Source: Salinimicrobium sp963709775 (lineage in GTDB: Bacteria > Bacteroidota > Bacteroidia > Flavobacteriales > Flavobacteriaceae). Taken from it: 64,000 nucleotides of DNA. The DNA lies in NCBI GenBank assembly GCA_963709775.1, contig CAVPXS010000007.1:62001-126000 (forward strand), written 5' to 3'. How positions within the stretch are numbered: position 1 is the stretch's first letter; each line of letters opens with the position of its first letter. Under the pieces are notes generated by a model that was not told the DNA's origin, searched no databases, and saw only the letters and a list, made by a program, of their open reading frames with translations. The position numbers and the translations under genes are program-made. Shown one piece after another: positions 1-9,092 of the stretch.

Positions 1-1
1 C

Positions 2-247
2 CTCAAAAATGGCATTTTTGAATGTCCTCCCTGGATGAAAATTCTCATTCGGGATCCCGAAGATGCTTTGACCCTGCTACCCGAAGGAAAATCTGGTGGA
101 ATAAATGTAATAGATCTGGCCAATATCAACTCCTGTTCATTTATAGCCACACAAGATCTGGGGAAGAATTTAGACGCTAAAAGAACAGAGATTCTGGGCC
201 GTTTCGACAACAGCGACATTCGAGGATGTAATCTTATGGTTTTTTAA
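2..247 (+). CDS. LuxE/PaaK-type acyltransferase, 3' end only
   Basis: The frame is open from the first bases of the window, so this is the last ~81 residues of a gene that begins upstream; an internal ATG at 35 is not the start. The segment CPPWMKILIRDPED followed by GGINVIDLANINSCSFIATQDLG and a closing LGRFDNSDIRGCNL is what I recall from the C-terminus of flavobacterial acyl-protein synthetase (LuxE)/phenylacetate-CoA-ligase-like acyltransferases, which adenylate and transfer acyl groups. Substrate cannot be told from this fragment. Bases 4-20 of the coding sequence carry one copy of the dispersed palindrome described in the findings. A hairpin and T-rich tract follow at 342-378. Confidence 0.6.
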   Translation, partial: LKNGIFECPPWMKILIRDPEDALTLLPEGKSGGINVIDLANINSCSFIATQDLGKNLDAKRTEILGRFDNSDIRGCNLMVF

Positions 248-341
248 CAAAAAAAGTTTTTTGCTGCTGTAAGGAATTGATTTTCTGCCGACTTAACAGA
301 CGGTTAGATTATGTTTTCATAATTGGTTGGTTAGTTAGATG

Positions 342-378
342 CCCCCTTCGCCCCTCAAAAGGAAAGGGGGTTTCTTTA
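342..378 (+). terminator. Rho-independent terminator after the LuxE-like gene
   Basis: A CCCCCTT / AAGGGGG stem (342-348 with 364-370) is followed on the plus strand by a T-rich tract up to the tyrS stop codon at 379. It suits termination of the plus-strand LuxE-like gene; no T-run follows it on the minus strand, so it is not an obvious terminator for tyrS. Confidence 0.6.
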
Positions 379-1674
379 TTATTCCACCCTTATTATATAG
401 GTATTCCTTTTTCCCTTATTAATAATTACATATTTGTTGTTCAACAAATCCTCTGTGGTGATCGTGTAATCTTCTTTAACCTTTTCCTTGTTTACCGAAA
501 TTGAATTCTCTTTTAAAGCTCTCCTGGCCTCCCCATTTGAACTTAAAAATTCTGTTTTGGCTGAAAGTGCGGCGATCATATCGAGACCAGCTTCCACATC
601 TTCACGTGAGACGCGGGCTTGTGGCACACCTTCAAAAACATCAAGAAAAGTGGCTTCATTCAGCTTTTTAAGATCATCTGCAGTACTCTTTCCAAAAAGT
701 ACTTCCGAAGCCTTTACAGCATTCTCGTACTCTTCATGGGAGTGAACCATGATTGTGATCTCTTCGGCCAGTTTTCGCTGCAGTTCTCTTTGATGCGGTG
801 CCTCTTTGTGTTTAGCAACAAGTTCTTCTATTACTTCTTTTGAAAGGAAAGTAAATATTTTAATAAACCTCTCCGCGTCTTCATCGCTGGTATTTAGCCA
901 ATACTGGTAAAACCTGTAAGGCGATGTACGTGCAGGATCAAGCCAAATGTTCCCGGCTTCAGTTTTACCGAACTTGGTACCATCTGCCTTTGTAATTAAC
1001 GGACAGGTAAGCGCATATCCTTTTCCGTCCCCTATTCTTCGAATAAGTTCGGTTCCTGTGGTAATATTTCCCCACTGGTCACTACCACCCATTTGCAGCG
1101 TGCAATCAAGTTCCCTGTACAAATGCAGGAAATCATAACCCTGCACCAGCTGGTAGGTGAATTCGGTAAATGACATTCCTTCTGAAGAATCTGAAGACAA
1201 ACGTTTTTTCACACTGTCCTTAGACATCATGTAATTAACGGTAATGTGTTTTCCAACATCCCGTATGAAATCTAAAAAACTGAAATCTTTCATCCAGTCA
1301 TAGTTATTGACCATCACTGCCGCATTATCTTCATCACTTTCAAAATCTAAAAATTTTGATAACTGATTTTTAAGGGCATTCTGGTTCTGAAGCAAAGTGG
1401 CTTCTGTAAGCAGGTTACGTTCATTGGATTTTCCCGAAGGATCACCTATCATTCCTGTTGCGCCACCCACTAAAGCTACAGGACGATGTCCCGCCTGTTG
1501 AAAATGCTTTAGCATCATAACCCCAACCAGGTGGCCTATATGTAAAGAATCGGCTGTAGGATCAATTCCCACGTAAGCAGACCTAAGACCTTCTAAAAGA
1601 TGCTCTTCGGTTCCCGGCATCACGTCGTGGATCATTCCTCTCCAGCTCAATTCGTCTACAAAATTCTTATTCAT
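379..1674 (-). CDS. tyrS: Tyrosine--tRNA ligase
   Basis: Cytosolic class Ic aminoacyl-tRNA synthetase that activates tyrosine with ATP and charges tRNA-Tyr. At 431 residues it has the normal bacterial length. The HIGH signature is HIGH at residues 45-48 (in DSLHIGHLVG) and the KMSKS-equivalent loop is KFGKT (DGTKFGKTEAGNIW) around residue 235. The tyrosine-pocket segment QMGGSDQWGN is present, and the last ~65 residues form the S4-like tRNA-binding domain. It is transcribed alone, divergent from the epimerase gene that starts 82 bp away. The start is the only ATG compatible with the conserved N-terminus. Confidence 0.97.
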   Translation of the reverse strand: MNKNFVDELSWRGMIHDVMPGTEEHLLEGLRSAYVGIDPTADSLHIGHLVGVMMLKHFQQAGHRPVALVGGATGMIGDPSGKSNERNLLTEATLLQNQNALKNQLSKFLDFESDEDNAAVMVNNYDWMKDFSFLDFIRDVGKHITVNYMMSKDSVKKRLSSDSSEGMSFTEFTYQLVQGYDFLHLYRELDCTLQMGGSDQWGNITTGTELIRRIGDGKGYALTCPLITKADGTKFGKTEAGNIWLDPARTSPYRFYQYWLNTSDEDAERFIKIFTFLSKEVIEELVAKHKEAPHQRELQRKLAEEITIMVHSHEEYENAVKASEVLFGKSTADDLKKLNEATFLDVFEGVPQARVSREDVEAGLDMIAALSAKTEFLSSNGEARRALKENSISVNKEKVKEDYTITTEDLLNNKYVIINKGKRNTYIIRVE

Positions 1675-1756
1675 AATCTTTCTTTTGAAGTAAAAACAGC
1701 CGTAAAGATACCATAAAGCTTCATTTTTCCTAAGTGGTTTTAGCTATATTTACCTC

Positions 1757-2776
1757 ATGATTTTAGTTACCGGAGGCACAGGCTTAGTAGGCTCTCATTT
1801 GCTGCTGGATCTTGTAAAAGCAGGAAAACCAGTTCGCGCGATCTATCGCACAGAAGAAAGCTTAAAGGCTGTCAAAAATGTATTTTCCTACACCAATTCT
1901 CAAGATGAGACCGACCGACTCTTTTCCCAAATCGAGTGGCAAATAGCAGATATTACAGATGTCCCCTCCTTAAAAATGGCATTTAAGGATGTTGATCTTG
2001 TCTATCACTGTGCTGCGCTGGTAAGTTTTGACACCTCTAAAGATGCCGAATTAAGAAAGATCAATATTGAAGGAACTGCCAATATCGTCAACTTCTGCAT
2101 CAAAAATGAAGTAGAAAAACTGTGCTTTGTAAGCTCTATTGCCACCCTGGATAAAAAACCGGAACAAAATGAACTCACGGAATTATCCTTTTGGAACAAG
2201 GAGCTCAACCATAGCATGTACGCTATTACAAAATATGGAGCAGAGATGGAAGTATGGCGTGCAAGCCAGGAAGGAGTGCCGGTAGTGATCGTCAATCCCG
2301 GAGTGATCATTGGGCCGGGATTCTGGAACAGTGGCAGCGGTAAGATCTTTAAAAAGATAAACCAGGGCATGGATTACTATTTCCCAAAAACCACAGGATT
2401 TGTTGGGGTTTGGGACGTTGTAAAAGTTATGCGGGAGCTTATGAACTCCCCTGTGAAAAATGAAGAATTTATCGTGGTTTCTGAAAACATGTCTTTTAAG
2501 GACGTTTTCTCTTTGACAGCAAAAAGCCTTGGTAAACCCGCGCCTTCAAAAAAGCTGAAAAAATGGATGATCTTTACAGGATGGCTTTGGCAGGAAATTT
2601 CAGGCTTATTCACTAATAAAGAGAAGCAGCTGGAAATGAGGTCTCAAAAAACCCTTTTTGAGCATACGTTCTACTCTTCAGCAAAACTAAAGCAACAATT
2701 GGATTTTGAATTTGAACCCATTCAAGAGGTTATAGAAAAAACCGCCACTTCCTTCCGGAAGGATCTTCAGAAATAA
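1757..2776 (+). CDS. NAD-dependent epimerase/dehydratase (extended SDR)
   Basis: 339-residue extended short-chain dehydrogenase/reductase. The N-terminus MILVTGGTGLVGSHLL carries the GxxGxxG dinucleotide-binding motif, an acidic/NADP-discriminating region follows, and the catalytic pair is YAITK (YxxxK) near residue 158. Family members act on nucleotide sugars, flavonoid-like or steroid/sterol-like substrates; nothing here fixes the substrate. It is a single gene, divergent from tyrS and convergent with the DUF4296 lipoprotein gene, whose stop lies 6 bp away. Residues encoded at 1969-1989 contain a palindromic stretch reminiscent of the dispersed repeat. Confidence 0.85.
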   Translation: MILVTGGTGLVGSHLLLDLVKAGKPVRAIYRTEESLKAVKNVFSYTNSQDETDRLFSQIEWQIADITDVPSLKMAFKDVDLVYHCAALVSFDTSKDAELRKINIEGTANIVNFCIKNEVEKLCFVSSIATLDKKPEQNELTELSFWNKELNHSMYAITKYGAEMEVWRASQEGVPVVIVNPGVIIGPGFWNSGSGKIFKKINQGMDYYFPKTTGFVGVWDVVKVMRELMNSPVKNEEFIVVSENMSFKDVFSLTAKSLGKPAPSKKLKKWMIFTGWLWQEISGLFTNKEKQLEMRSQKTLFEHTFYSSAKLKQQLDFEFEPIQEVIEKTATSFRKDLQK

Positions 2777-2782
2777 TGTTTA

Positions 2783-3271
2783 CTACTCTCGCTGGTTTCG
2801 TGAAACAGGAACAGAAAGACCCTGATCTATGCGACGGGGCACAAGAGTATCATTAATAAATTTGCGGGGGACAATTGAATCTTTTCCCGGAACTCTTCTT
2901 AGAGAATCCCTTTTCTCTTCCTCCATTTCCCTTATGGAATCATACTGCTCCATCAATATCTCCAGTCTCTCCTTCACTCTGTCATAGATCATTTGGTACT
3001 CCTTGTAATTCTCGGCATAATAGTTATTGCTTTGAACCAGTTGCACGCTGTCAATTCCAAACTTATTGGTGAGATAAGGGTAGGCATTAATTCCCTTTTC
3101 CTCCATGAGGTTCTTGTTATAGCTCCTCGCCCCATGAAGAATTGAAAGCTCGGTAAGCACCTCTACCATTTTATCTTCGGGAATAAGGTTATCGGGCTTT
3201 GGCGTGCGGTCAATGTCCTGGCAGGATGCAAGTAAAATTAAAGCAGTCAAAACTCCCAATAACTTCTTCAT
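2783..3271 (-). CDS. DUF4296 lipoprotein
   Basis: 162-residue predicted lipoprotein. The N-terminus MKKLLGVLTALILLASCQD is a signal peptide with a lipobox (LLAS-C), so the mature protein would be anchored by Cys17. The body, NLIPEDKMVEVLTELSILHGAR, matches the DUF4296 family found almost only in Bacteroidota, followed by a basic/acidic tail rich in Arg, Asp and Pro. Function of the family is unknown. It lies directly downstream of the dihydroorotase gene (1-bp gap) and is probably the last gene of the glycosyltransferase-pyrC-DUF4296 transcript. Confidence 0.8.
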   Translation of the reverse strand: MKKLLGVLTALILLASCQDIDRTPKPDNLIPEDKMVEVLTELSILHGARSYNKNLMEEKGINAYPYLTNKFGIDSVQLVQSNNYYAENYKEYQMIYDRVKERLEILMEQYDSIREMEEEKRDSLRRVPGKDSIVPRKFINDTLVPRRIDQGLSVPVSRNQRE

Positions 3272-3272
3272 T

Positions 3273-4613
3273 CTAGCGGTCGAATTTTAGTCTTTCTGCT
3301 TTTACGAAAGGAGTGAAATTAAAGTTCTTATAAACGAGGTTCCCATTGACAAAGGTATGGGTAACCCTGGATTTAAAAGTGGTTCCCTCAAATGGAGACC
3401 AGCCACATTTATACAGCGTATTACCCGGCTGCACGGCCCAAGGAGCGTTAAGATCTACCAGCACAAGATCTGCCTTGTATCCTTCTCTAATAAATCCGCG
3501 TTTTTCGATGTCAAAAAGAATAGCCGGATTGTGGCACATTTTCTCCACAATTTTCTCCAGGGAAATTTTGCCCTGGTGATGCATTTGTAACATAGCCGGC
3601 AATGCATGTTGTACCAAAGGACCTCCACTTGGGGCTTTGGTGTATACATTCTTCTTTTCCTCCCGGGTGTGTGGCGCATGATCTGTTGCGATCACATCTA
3701 TTTTATCTTCAATAAGTGCTTTTAAAAGAGCCTCCTGGTCCTTCTCGGTCTTAACAGCAGGATTCCACTTTATAAAAGTGCCTTTTGTTTTATAATCTGA
3801 ATCATTGAACCAAAGGTGATGCACGCAAACCTCGGCGGTGATCATTTTCTCCTTTAGTGGTTTTTTATTATCAAATAGCTTTAGCTCTTTTGCCGTAGAC
3901 AGGTGGAAAACATGCAGCCGTGCGCCTGTTTTTTTTGCCAAAGCAACAGCTCTCGATGAAGATAGGAAACATGCTTCTTCACTTCGAATTTTGGGGTGCA
4001 TCTCAATAGGAATATCATCCCCATATTGTTCTATATACTCCTGTAAATTGTTCTGGATTGTTTTCTCATCCTCACAATGAGCGGCGATTAATACCGGAGA
4101 CTCCTTAAAGATCATCTCCAACACTTTTTCATCATCTACCAGCATATTTCCCGTTGAGGAACCCAGAAATAACTTAAGAGCAGGCACTGTTTTGGGATCT
4201 ATTTTCTTGATCTCCTCGAGATTATCATTAGTTCCCCCAAACATAAAAGCATAATTGGCATAAGACACACGCTCTGCCAGTTTATACTTCTCTTCTAATA
4301 AATCTATTGTTGTAGTTTGAGGATTAGTGTTTGGCATTTCTATAAAAGAAGTAATACCACCCGCTACAGCTGCTTTAGAACCGGTTTCAATTGTTTCTTT
4401 GTGGGTAAGGCCGGGTTCCCTAAAGTGTACCTGATCATCTATTACTCCGGGCAGCAGGTAATTTCCTTCGGCATCTACAATATTTAAATTGGGAGATTTG
4501 GCACTTATACTAGATGCAATCTCAGTGATAATTCCATCTTCAATAAACACATCTCCTTCAAAGATAGAACCTTCATTGACAATCTTTGCATTCTTAATTA
4601 ATACCTTCTTCAT
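3273..4613 (-). CDS. pyrC: Dihydroorotase
   Basis: Cyclises N-carbamoyl-aspartate to dihydroorotate in pyrimidine synthesis; amidohydrolase-superfamily TIM barrel, 446 residues, class-I/multifunctional-complex type. Visible motifs are DDQVHFREPG near residue 60, where family members in other phyla have DxHxH, the ATDHAPHT metal-ligand segment near residue 310, and LFLGSSTGNM. The first metal-site His is Gln here, which I recall as the usual form in Bacteroidota. The upstream glycosyltransferase gene ends on the start codon (TAATG overlap), so the two are translationally coupled; the DUF4296 gene follows 1 bp after the stop. Confidence 0.93.
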   Translation of the reverse strand: MKKVLIKNAKIVNEGSIFEGDVFIEDGIITEIASSISAKSPNLNIVDAEGNYLLPGVIDDQVHFREPGLTHKETIETGSKAAVAGGITSFIEMPNTNPQTTTIDLLEEKYKLAERVSYANYAFMFGGTNDNLEEIKKIDPKTVPALKLFLGSSTGNMLVDDEKVLEMIFKESPVLIAAHCEDEKTIQNNLQEYIEQYGDDIPIEMHPKIRSEEACFLSSSRAVALAKKTGARLHVFHLSTAKELKLFDNKKPLKEKMITAEVCVHHLWFNDSDYKTKGTFIKWNPAVKTEKDQEALLKALIEDKIDVIATDHAPHTREEKKNVYTKAPSGGPLVQHALPAMLQMHHQGKISLEKIVEKMCHNPAILFDIEKRGFIREGYKADLVLVDLNAPWAVQPGNTLYKCGWSPFEGTTFKSRVTHTFVNGNLVYKNFNFTPFVKAERLKFDR

Positions 4614-5344
4614 TATATTGTCATCTTATTAAACAGACTATTAACTTTCATTTTTACAACTCCAAACACAGCCTCCCAAATAATTGAACCACTCATTTTG
4701 GAGGTTCCACGGGTTCTGTCGGTGAAAATTACCGGTACTTCCACAATTCGGAATTTTGCCAGGTAAGCCTTAAATTTCATTTCTATTTGAAAAGCATATC
4801 CCACAAATTTTATTTTGTCCAGGTGTATCCTCTCCAGCACTTCTCTCTTATAGCATACAAATCCTGCAGTGGTGTCTTCCACAGGCATAGCCGTAATTAA
4901 TCGAACATATTTAGACGCCATCCAAGACAGCAAAACCCTGCTCATTGGCCAGTTCACCACATTTACTCCGGTTTTATATCTAGAACCAACTGCAACATGA
5001 GCTCCTCCCCGCCTGCAGGCGTTGAACAACCGTATTAGATCATTGGGGTTGTGGGAAAAATCAGCATCCATTTGGAAGATGTATTTGTATTCCCTTTCCA
5101 GAACCCATTCAAAACCTTTAATGTAAGCAGTACCCAGGCCAGACTTCCCCTCTCTTTCAATTAAAAATAACCGATCCTTATAGGCAGGCTCAAGAGATTT
5201 TACAATCCCGGCAGTCCCATCGGGAGACTTATCGTCCACCACCAATATGTGAAAACTCCGTTGAAGAGAAAAGACATTTTTAATGATCTTTTCAATATTC
5301 TCTTTTTCGTTGTAGGTGGGTATTATAACAATCCCATCTGGCAT
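4613..5344 (-). CDS. Polyprenol-phosphate mannosyltransferase-like family 2 glycosyltransferase
   Basis: 243-residue GT-A glycosyltransferase of the dolichol-phosphate mannose synthase type, transferring a sugar from a nucleotide donor to polyprenyl phosphate at the inner membrane face. Motifs: IIPTYNEKENI at the N-terminus, VVDDKSPDGT for nucleotide binding, QMDADFSHNP holding the metal-binding DxD, and DRTRGTSKMS near the C-terminus. There is no C-terminal transmembrane domain, so it is the short, soluble/peripheral form. It heads the operon with pyrC, sharing a TAATG junction. The sugar and the acceptor chain are inferred from family only. Confidence 0.88.
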   Translation of the reverse strand: MPDGIVIIPTYNEKENIEKIIKNVFSLQRSFHILVVDDKSPDGTAGIVKSLEPAYKDRLFLIEREGKSGLGTAYIKGFEWVLEREYKYIFQMDADFSHNPNDLIRLFNACRRGGAHVAVGSRYKTGVNVVNWPMSRVLLSWMASKYVRLITAMPVEDTTAGFVCYKREVLERIHLDKIKFVGYAFQIEMKFKAYLAKFRIVEVPVIFTDRTRGTSKMSGSIIWEAVFGVVKMKVNSLFNKMTI

Positions 5345-5420
5345 AGAATTCTTTTGGACAAATGTAACTATTTTTAAAGTTTAGGGTGAAGTTTCAAACC
5401 TCTTTTAATCGTATAAATCC

Positions 5421-5428
5421 TACCTTTG
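5421..5428 (+). promoter_or_regulatory. -7 promoter element for DUF4271-hemD
   Basis: TACCTTTG matches the Bacteroidota -7 consensus TAnnTTTG. It lies 16 bp upstream of the TTG start codon of the DUF4271 gene, implying a very short leader. No clear -33 TTTG was found 19-21 bp upstream. Confidence 0.5.
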
Positions 5429-5444
5429 TAGAAAACAATTTTTA

Positions 5445-6113
5445 TTGGAAGCTATAGAAAGACATGCGGTTTCACTAGACTGGATTACCCTGTTACTGGT
5501 ACTGGTTCTTGGCCTGCTGGTTGTTGCCAAATATGCTTTTACTCAGCGTTTTGAACATTTTAGCATGCTTTTCGCCACAGATAAGTACCTTCTTCTAAAA
5601 GGAAAGGACCCCAACCTCTTTCATCCCTTTAACGTGCTCCTGTTTGCAGTCAATGTCGTTTCTGCCGGACTTTTTATTTTTATATTCTACATAACTTTTA
5701 CAGAAGGGTACCCAGATAGACCGCTGGTAGTATTTCTAAGAATAATTACTGCCTATACCACTTTTGTTCTGCTTAAATTTTCTCTTGAAAAGATTTTGGC
5801 AGATGTTATCTCGGTCAATAACAAAATGAACTATTATCTTTTTTATAAATTAAGTTACCGAAACTTTACGGCCCTGGTACTGCTCCCGCTAAGCGTTTTC
5901 TTTTTATACAGCTGGGAACCAACCAAGCTGGTGCTGTACATAGTGTTGGGCCTCATTTTAATTTTGAATTTGATCACTCTGCTGAGTGTTTTTACCAAAA
6001 ACCGACAGTATATTTCAAGCAATTGGTTTTATTTTATTTTGTATCTTTGCGCTCTCGAAATTGGCCCCTATTATATTTTATATAAGCTGGTTACCAAGTT
6101 CCAGGGTCAATAA
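5445..6113 (+). CDS. DUF4271 integral membrane protein
   Basis: 222-residue polytopic membrane protein with about six hydrophobic segments and the family's C-terminal pattern SNWFYFILYLCALEIGPYYILYK. The DUF4271 family is Bacteroidota-specific and of unknown function. The start is a TTG at 5445 giving MEAIERHAVSLDWITLLL, which looks like the conserved N-terminus; the next in-frame ATG would delete the first membrane segment. hemD begins 5 bp after the stop, so the two are co-transcribed, as I recall from related genomes. Confidence 0.8.
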   Translation: MEAIERHAVSLDWITLLLVLVLGLLVVAKYAFTQRFEHFSMLFATDKYLLLKGKDPNLFHPFNVLLFAVNVVSAGLFIFIFYITFTEGYPDRPLVVFLRIITAYTTFVLLKFSLEKILADVISVNNKMNYYLFYKLSYRNFTALVLLPLSVFFLYSWEPTKLVLYIVLGLILILNLITLLSVFTKNRQYISSNWFYFILYLCALEIGPYYILYKLVTKFQGQ

Positions 6114-6118
6114 AAAAA

Positions 6119-6877
6119 ATGTATATGAAAGTGAAAACAATTTTGGTTTCTCAACCAGAACCGAAGGTTGAAAATTCTCCTTATTTTGATCTTGAAGAGA
6201 AACAGAAAGTAAAAATAGATTTTATTCCGTTTATCCACGTTGAAGGGGTCTCTTCAAAGGATGTAAGACAACAAAAGGTTGACCTTTCAAATTACACCGC
6301 AATAATACTCACCAGCCGTAACTCTGTGGATCATTTCTTTAGAATAGCTGAAGAAATGAGGTTTAAGGTACCCGATACACTTAAGTACTTTTGCCAGAGT
6401 GAGGCAGTAGCCTATTACCTACAGAAGTATGTGGTTTACCGCAAGCGGAAAATTTACGTGGGAAAAAGAACCTTTGCTGAACTATCCCCACTTATTAAAA
6501 AGTATAAGAACGAAAAGTTCCTTTTGCCATCTTCAGATATGCTGAAGCCGGATGTGCCAAAGACCCTAAACAAACTTGGGGTAGATTGGAAAAAAGCGGT
6601 TTTCTATAAAACAGTAGTGAGTGATCTCTCTCACTTGAGAGAGGTTTTTTACGACATCCTGGTTTTCTTTAGCCCTAGCGGAATTAAATCTCTTTTTGAG
6701 AATTTCCCCGATTTTGAACAAAAGGATACTAAAATTGCCGTTTTTGGAAATACTACGGTTAAGGCAGCTAAAGATCACGGACTGGTAGTAAACATCCAGG
6801 CTCCCACCCCCGAAACACCCTCAATGACTATGGCCCTTGAGAAATATATCAAGGAACAAAATAAGAAGGCTCATTAG
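6119..6877 (+). CDS. hemD: Uroporphyrinogen-III synthase
   Basis: Closes and inverts the D ring of hydroxymethylbilane to give uroporphyrinogen III, the branch point for haem and sirohaem. The 252-residue protein has the loosely conserved two-lobe HemD pattern: ILTSRNSVDHFF in the first domain, LLPSSDM, and FSPSGIKSLFENFP then KIAVFGNTTVKAAKDHGL in the second. HemD is poorly conserved overall, so identification rests on these segments. An ATG at 6125 (two codons in) is an equally plausible start. It sits 5 bp behind the DUF4271 gene and ends before a bidirectional terminator. Confidence 0.88.
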   Translation: MYMKVKTILVSQPEPKVENSPYFDLEEKQKVKIDFIPFIHVEGVSSKDVRQQKVDLSNYTAIILTSRNSVDHFFRIAEEMRFKVPDTLKYFCQSEAVAYYLQKYVVYRKRKIYVGKRTFAELSPLIKKYKNEKFLLPSSDMLKPDVPKTLNKLGVDWKKAVFYKTVVSDLSHLREVFYDILVFFSPSGIKSLFENFPDFEQKDTKIAVFGNTTVKAAKDHGLVVNIQAPTPETPSMTMALEKYIKEQNKKAH

Positions 6878-6900
6878 AGTTTTTAGATTATATAAGAAAT

Positions 6901-6929
6901 AAAAAAACCGGCAAATTGCCGGTTTTTTT
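6901..6929. terminator. Bidirectional terminator between hemD and pckA
   Basis: AACCGGC/GCCGGTT stem with an A-run before and a T-run after, lying between the convergent hemD and pckA stop codons. It can end transcription from both sides. Confidence 0.85.
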
Positions 6930-6947
6930 ATTTCTGTTCGCTCCGTT

Positions 6948-8546
6948 TTAAACTTTGGGAGCACCTGAAAGTATCTCTTCATTAGCCTGTTTTTCGAACT
7001 TTTCGAAATTCTGCTGAAAAGAAGTGGCAAGCTGATCTGCCTTTTTATCATAGGCTTCTTTGTCTTTCCACGTGTTACGGGGATTCAATACCTCAGAAGG
7101 TACATTTTGACATTCCACCGGCATCTGTAGTCCAAAAACAGGATGCTCTACAAATTCTACATTCTCCAGTTTACCTTCCAGTGCAGAGGAGATCATTTCC
7201 CTGGTATAGCGCAGCTTCATCCTGGAACCTACTCCAAAAGGTCCGCCTGTCCAGCCTGTATTAACAAGCCAAACGTTTACGTTATTCTCCTTCATCTTTG
7301 CACTTAACATCTCGGCATATTTGGTTGGGTGCAATGGCATAAAAGGAGCTCCAAAACAGGCAGAGAAACTTGGAATAGGCTCATCAACCCCCGCCTCTGT
7401 TCCGGCTACTTTAGCAGTATATCCGCTAATAAAATGATATGCGGCCTGTCCTGGGGTCAACTTGCTTATTGGAGGCAATACTCCAAAAGCATCTGCAGTA
7501 AGGAAGAAAATATTCTTTGGATTTTCTCCAATAGATGGCTCCTGAATATTGTCAATGTGGTGTATAGGATAACTTACTCTGGTATTTTGAGTAACATCTG
7601 TATTTTCAAAATCTACGTCTCCATTCTCATCCAGCACTACGTTTTCCAGGATAGCTCCCGGCTTAATAGCCCTGAAAATATCGGGTTCATTTTCTTCAGT
7701 AAGGTTTATGACTTTCGCATAACATCCCCCTTCGAAATTAAACACTCGGTTTTCTTTAGTCCAGCCATGCTCATCATCTCCTATCAGTTTTCTCTCTGGA
7801 TCTGCAGAAAGTGTAGTTTTCCCTGTTCCCGAAAGACCAAAGAAAATAGCGGTATCTCCTTCCTCTCCAACATTGGCAGAACAATGCATTGGTAATGTAT
7901 TTTTATCTACAGGAAGAATAAAGTTAAGGGCAGAGAAAATTCCTTTTTTAATCTCTCCCGTATATCCTGTCCCTCCAATAAGGGCAATTTTCTTTGTGAA
8001 GTTTAAAATCGCAAAATTATGTTGTCTCGTGCCATCAACCTCGGGATCGGCCATAAAACCGGGAGCGTTGACTACAAGCCAGTCTTCCTTGAAATTTTCA
8101 AGCTCACTTTCCTCCGGCCTAAGGAACATATTGTATGCGAAGAGATTTGACCACGGATATTCATTAACTACTCTAATATTAAGACGGTAGTCATCATCTG
8201 AACAGGCATAGGAATCTCTGGCGAACACTTCCTTTCCTGAAAGATACTTGGTCACTTTATCATAAAGTGCATCAAATTTTTCAGGATCAAAAGGGATATT
8301 TATATTTCCCCACCAAACTTTATCTCTGGTGATATCATCTTCCACAATAAAACGGTCTTTAGGAGACCTTCCGGTAAATTCGCCGGTGTTCACAGCCAGA
8401 GCTCCCGAAGAAGCTTCTACTCCCTGTCCTTTTTCAATTGTGATCTCATGTAGCTCCTTTGGAGAGAGTTGGTAATGAACTTCAGCATTGCTAATACCAT
8501 ATTGCTCCAGCGCAATCGTTTTCGTAATTCGTTTTTTAGCCAACAT
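6948..8546 (-). CDS. pckA: Phosphoenolpyruvate carboxykinase (ATP)
   Basis: Converts oxaloacetate plus ATP to phosphoenolpyruvate and CO2, the entry step of gluconeogenesis. The 532 residues match the ATP-dependent family. Motifs include TGRSPKDRF for substrate binding, HCSANVG, the P-loop FFGLSGTGKTTLS around residue 240, the metal/ATP segment LIGDDEHGW, and the adenine-binding TGYTAKVAGTE. Single-gene transcription unit with a -7 box at 8580-8587 and a terminator shared with hemD. Confidence 0.97.
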   Translation of the reverse strand: MLAKKRITKTIALEQYGISNAEVHYQLSPKELHEITIEKGQGVEASSGALAVNTGEFTGRSPKDRFIVEDDITRDKVWWGNINIPFDPEKFDALYDKVTKYLSGKEVFARDSYACSDDDYRLNIRVVNEYPWSNLFAYNMFLRPEESELENFKEDWLVVNAPGFMADPEVDGTRQHNFAILNFTKKIALIGGTGYTGEIKKGIFSALNFILPVDKNTLPMHCSANVGEEGDTAIFFGLSGTGKTTLSADPERKLIGDDEHGWTKENRVFNFEGGCYAKVINLTEENEPDIFRAIKPGAILENVVLDENGDVDFENTDVTQNTRVSYPIHHIDNIQEPSIGENPKNIFFLTADAFGVLPPISKLTPGQAAYHFISGYTAKVAGTEAGVDEPIPSFSACFGAPFMPLHPTKYAEMLSAKMKENNVNVWLVNTGWTGGPFGVGSRMKLRYTREMISSALEGKLENVEFVEHPVFGLQMPVECQNVPSEVLNPRNTWKDKEAYDKKADQLATSFQQNFEKFEKQANEEILSGAPKV

Positions 8547-8579
8547 AAAAAGTTTAGTTGAGTGTTTTGTTTAGGTCAA

Positions 8580-8587
8580 CAAAAGTA
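8580..8587 (-). promoter_or_regulatory. -7 promoter element for pckA
   Basis: Read on the minus strand, TACTTTTG fits TAnnTTTG, 33 bp upstream of the pckA ATG. A TTTG lies 14 bp further upstream, shorter than the usual 19-bp spacing, so only the -7 element is called. Confidence 0.45.
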
Positions 8588-8624
8588 GAAAAACTTGGAA
8601 ACAAACAGCAGGAGCTATTTTCTT

Positions 8625-9014
8625 TTATTTCTTTTTTAACTTAAAAAAGCTAATAAGTAACACTATCCATGCGAATATCATCAATAGTCCTCCTAAGGGT
8701 GTTATGAGGGCAATCACCGTAAAGTCAAATGAAGTTAGGCTATTAGTGGCCAGTAGGTAGATCGAACCCGAAAAAAAGAAAACGCCAAAAAGTGTTAAGT
8801 AGAAGCAAATTCTTTTAACTTTTTCAGAAGCAACAGGTAAACCTCCCAAAAAGAGCAGGAAGAGAGCATGATACATTTGATATCTCACACCAGTTTCAAA
8901 GGTTTGCATTTTTTCAACCGACAGGATAGGCTTTAGACCATGAGCCGCAAAAGCCCCAAGTACTATCGCTATTACCCCAAAAATTGCACCCCAGATCAAC
9001 AAACTCTTATTCAT
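8625..9014 (-). CDS. DUF423 membrane protein
   Basis: 129-residue small inner-membrane protein with four hydrophobic segments. The N-terminus IWGAIFGVIAIVLGAFAAHGLKP and the segment FETGVRYQMYHALFLLFLG are the DUF423 (YgdD-like) signature. The role of the family is not established. It is divergent from the saccharopine dehydrogenase gene, with only 78 bp between the two starts, so the promoters must be back to back. Ends with a basic KLKKK tail. Confidence 0.85.
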   Translation of the reverse strand: MNKSLLIWGAIFGVIAIVLGAFAAHGLKPILSVEKMQTFETGVRYQMYHALFLLFLGGLPVASEKVKRICFYLTLFGVFFFSGSIYLLATNSLTSFDFTVIALITPLGGLLMIFAWIVLLISFFKLKKK

Positions 9015-9092
9015 ACTATATTTTTAAAGACGCCCCCAATTAATTACATTCGTAGTCCAAACAAACAACAAACAAAGCCAAAGTTAAGTCTT

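Noticed and set aside
488..745. Plus-strand frames inside tyrS and similar shadows in other genes
   Set aside because: They lie opposite confidently identified genes and match no family.
8940..9092. N-terminal 51-residue extension of the saccharopine dehydrogenase
   Set aside because: It overlaps the divergent DUF423 gene and has no Rossmann-like sequence; the conserved start is 9093.
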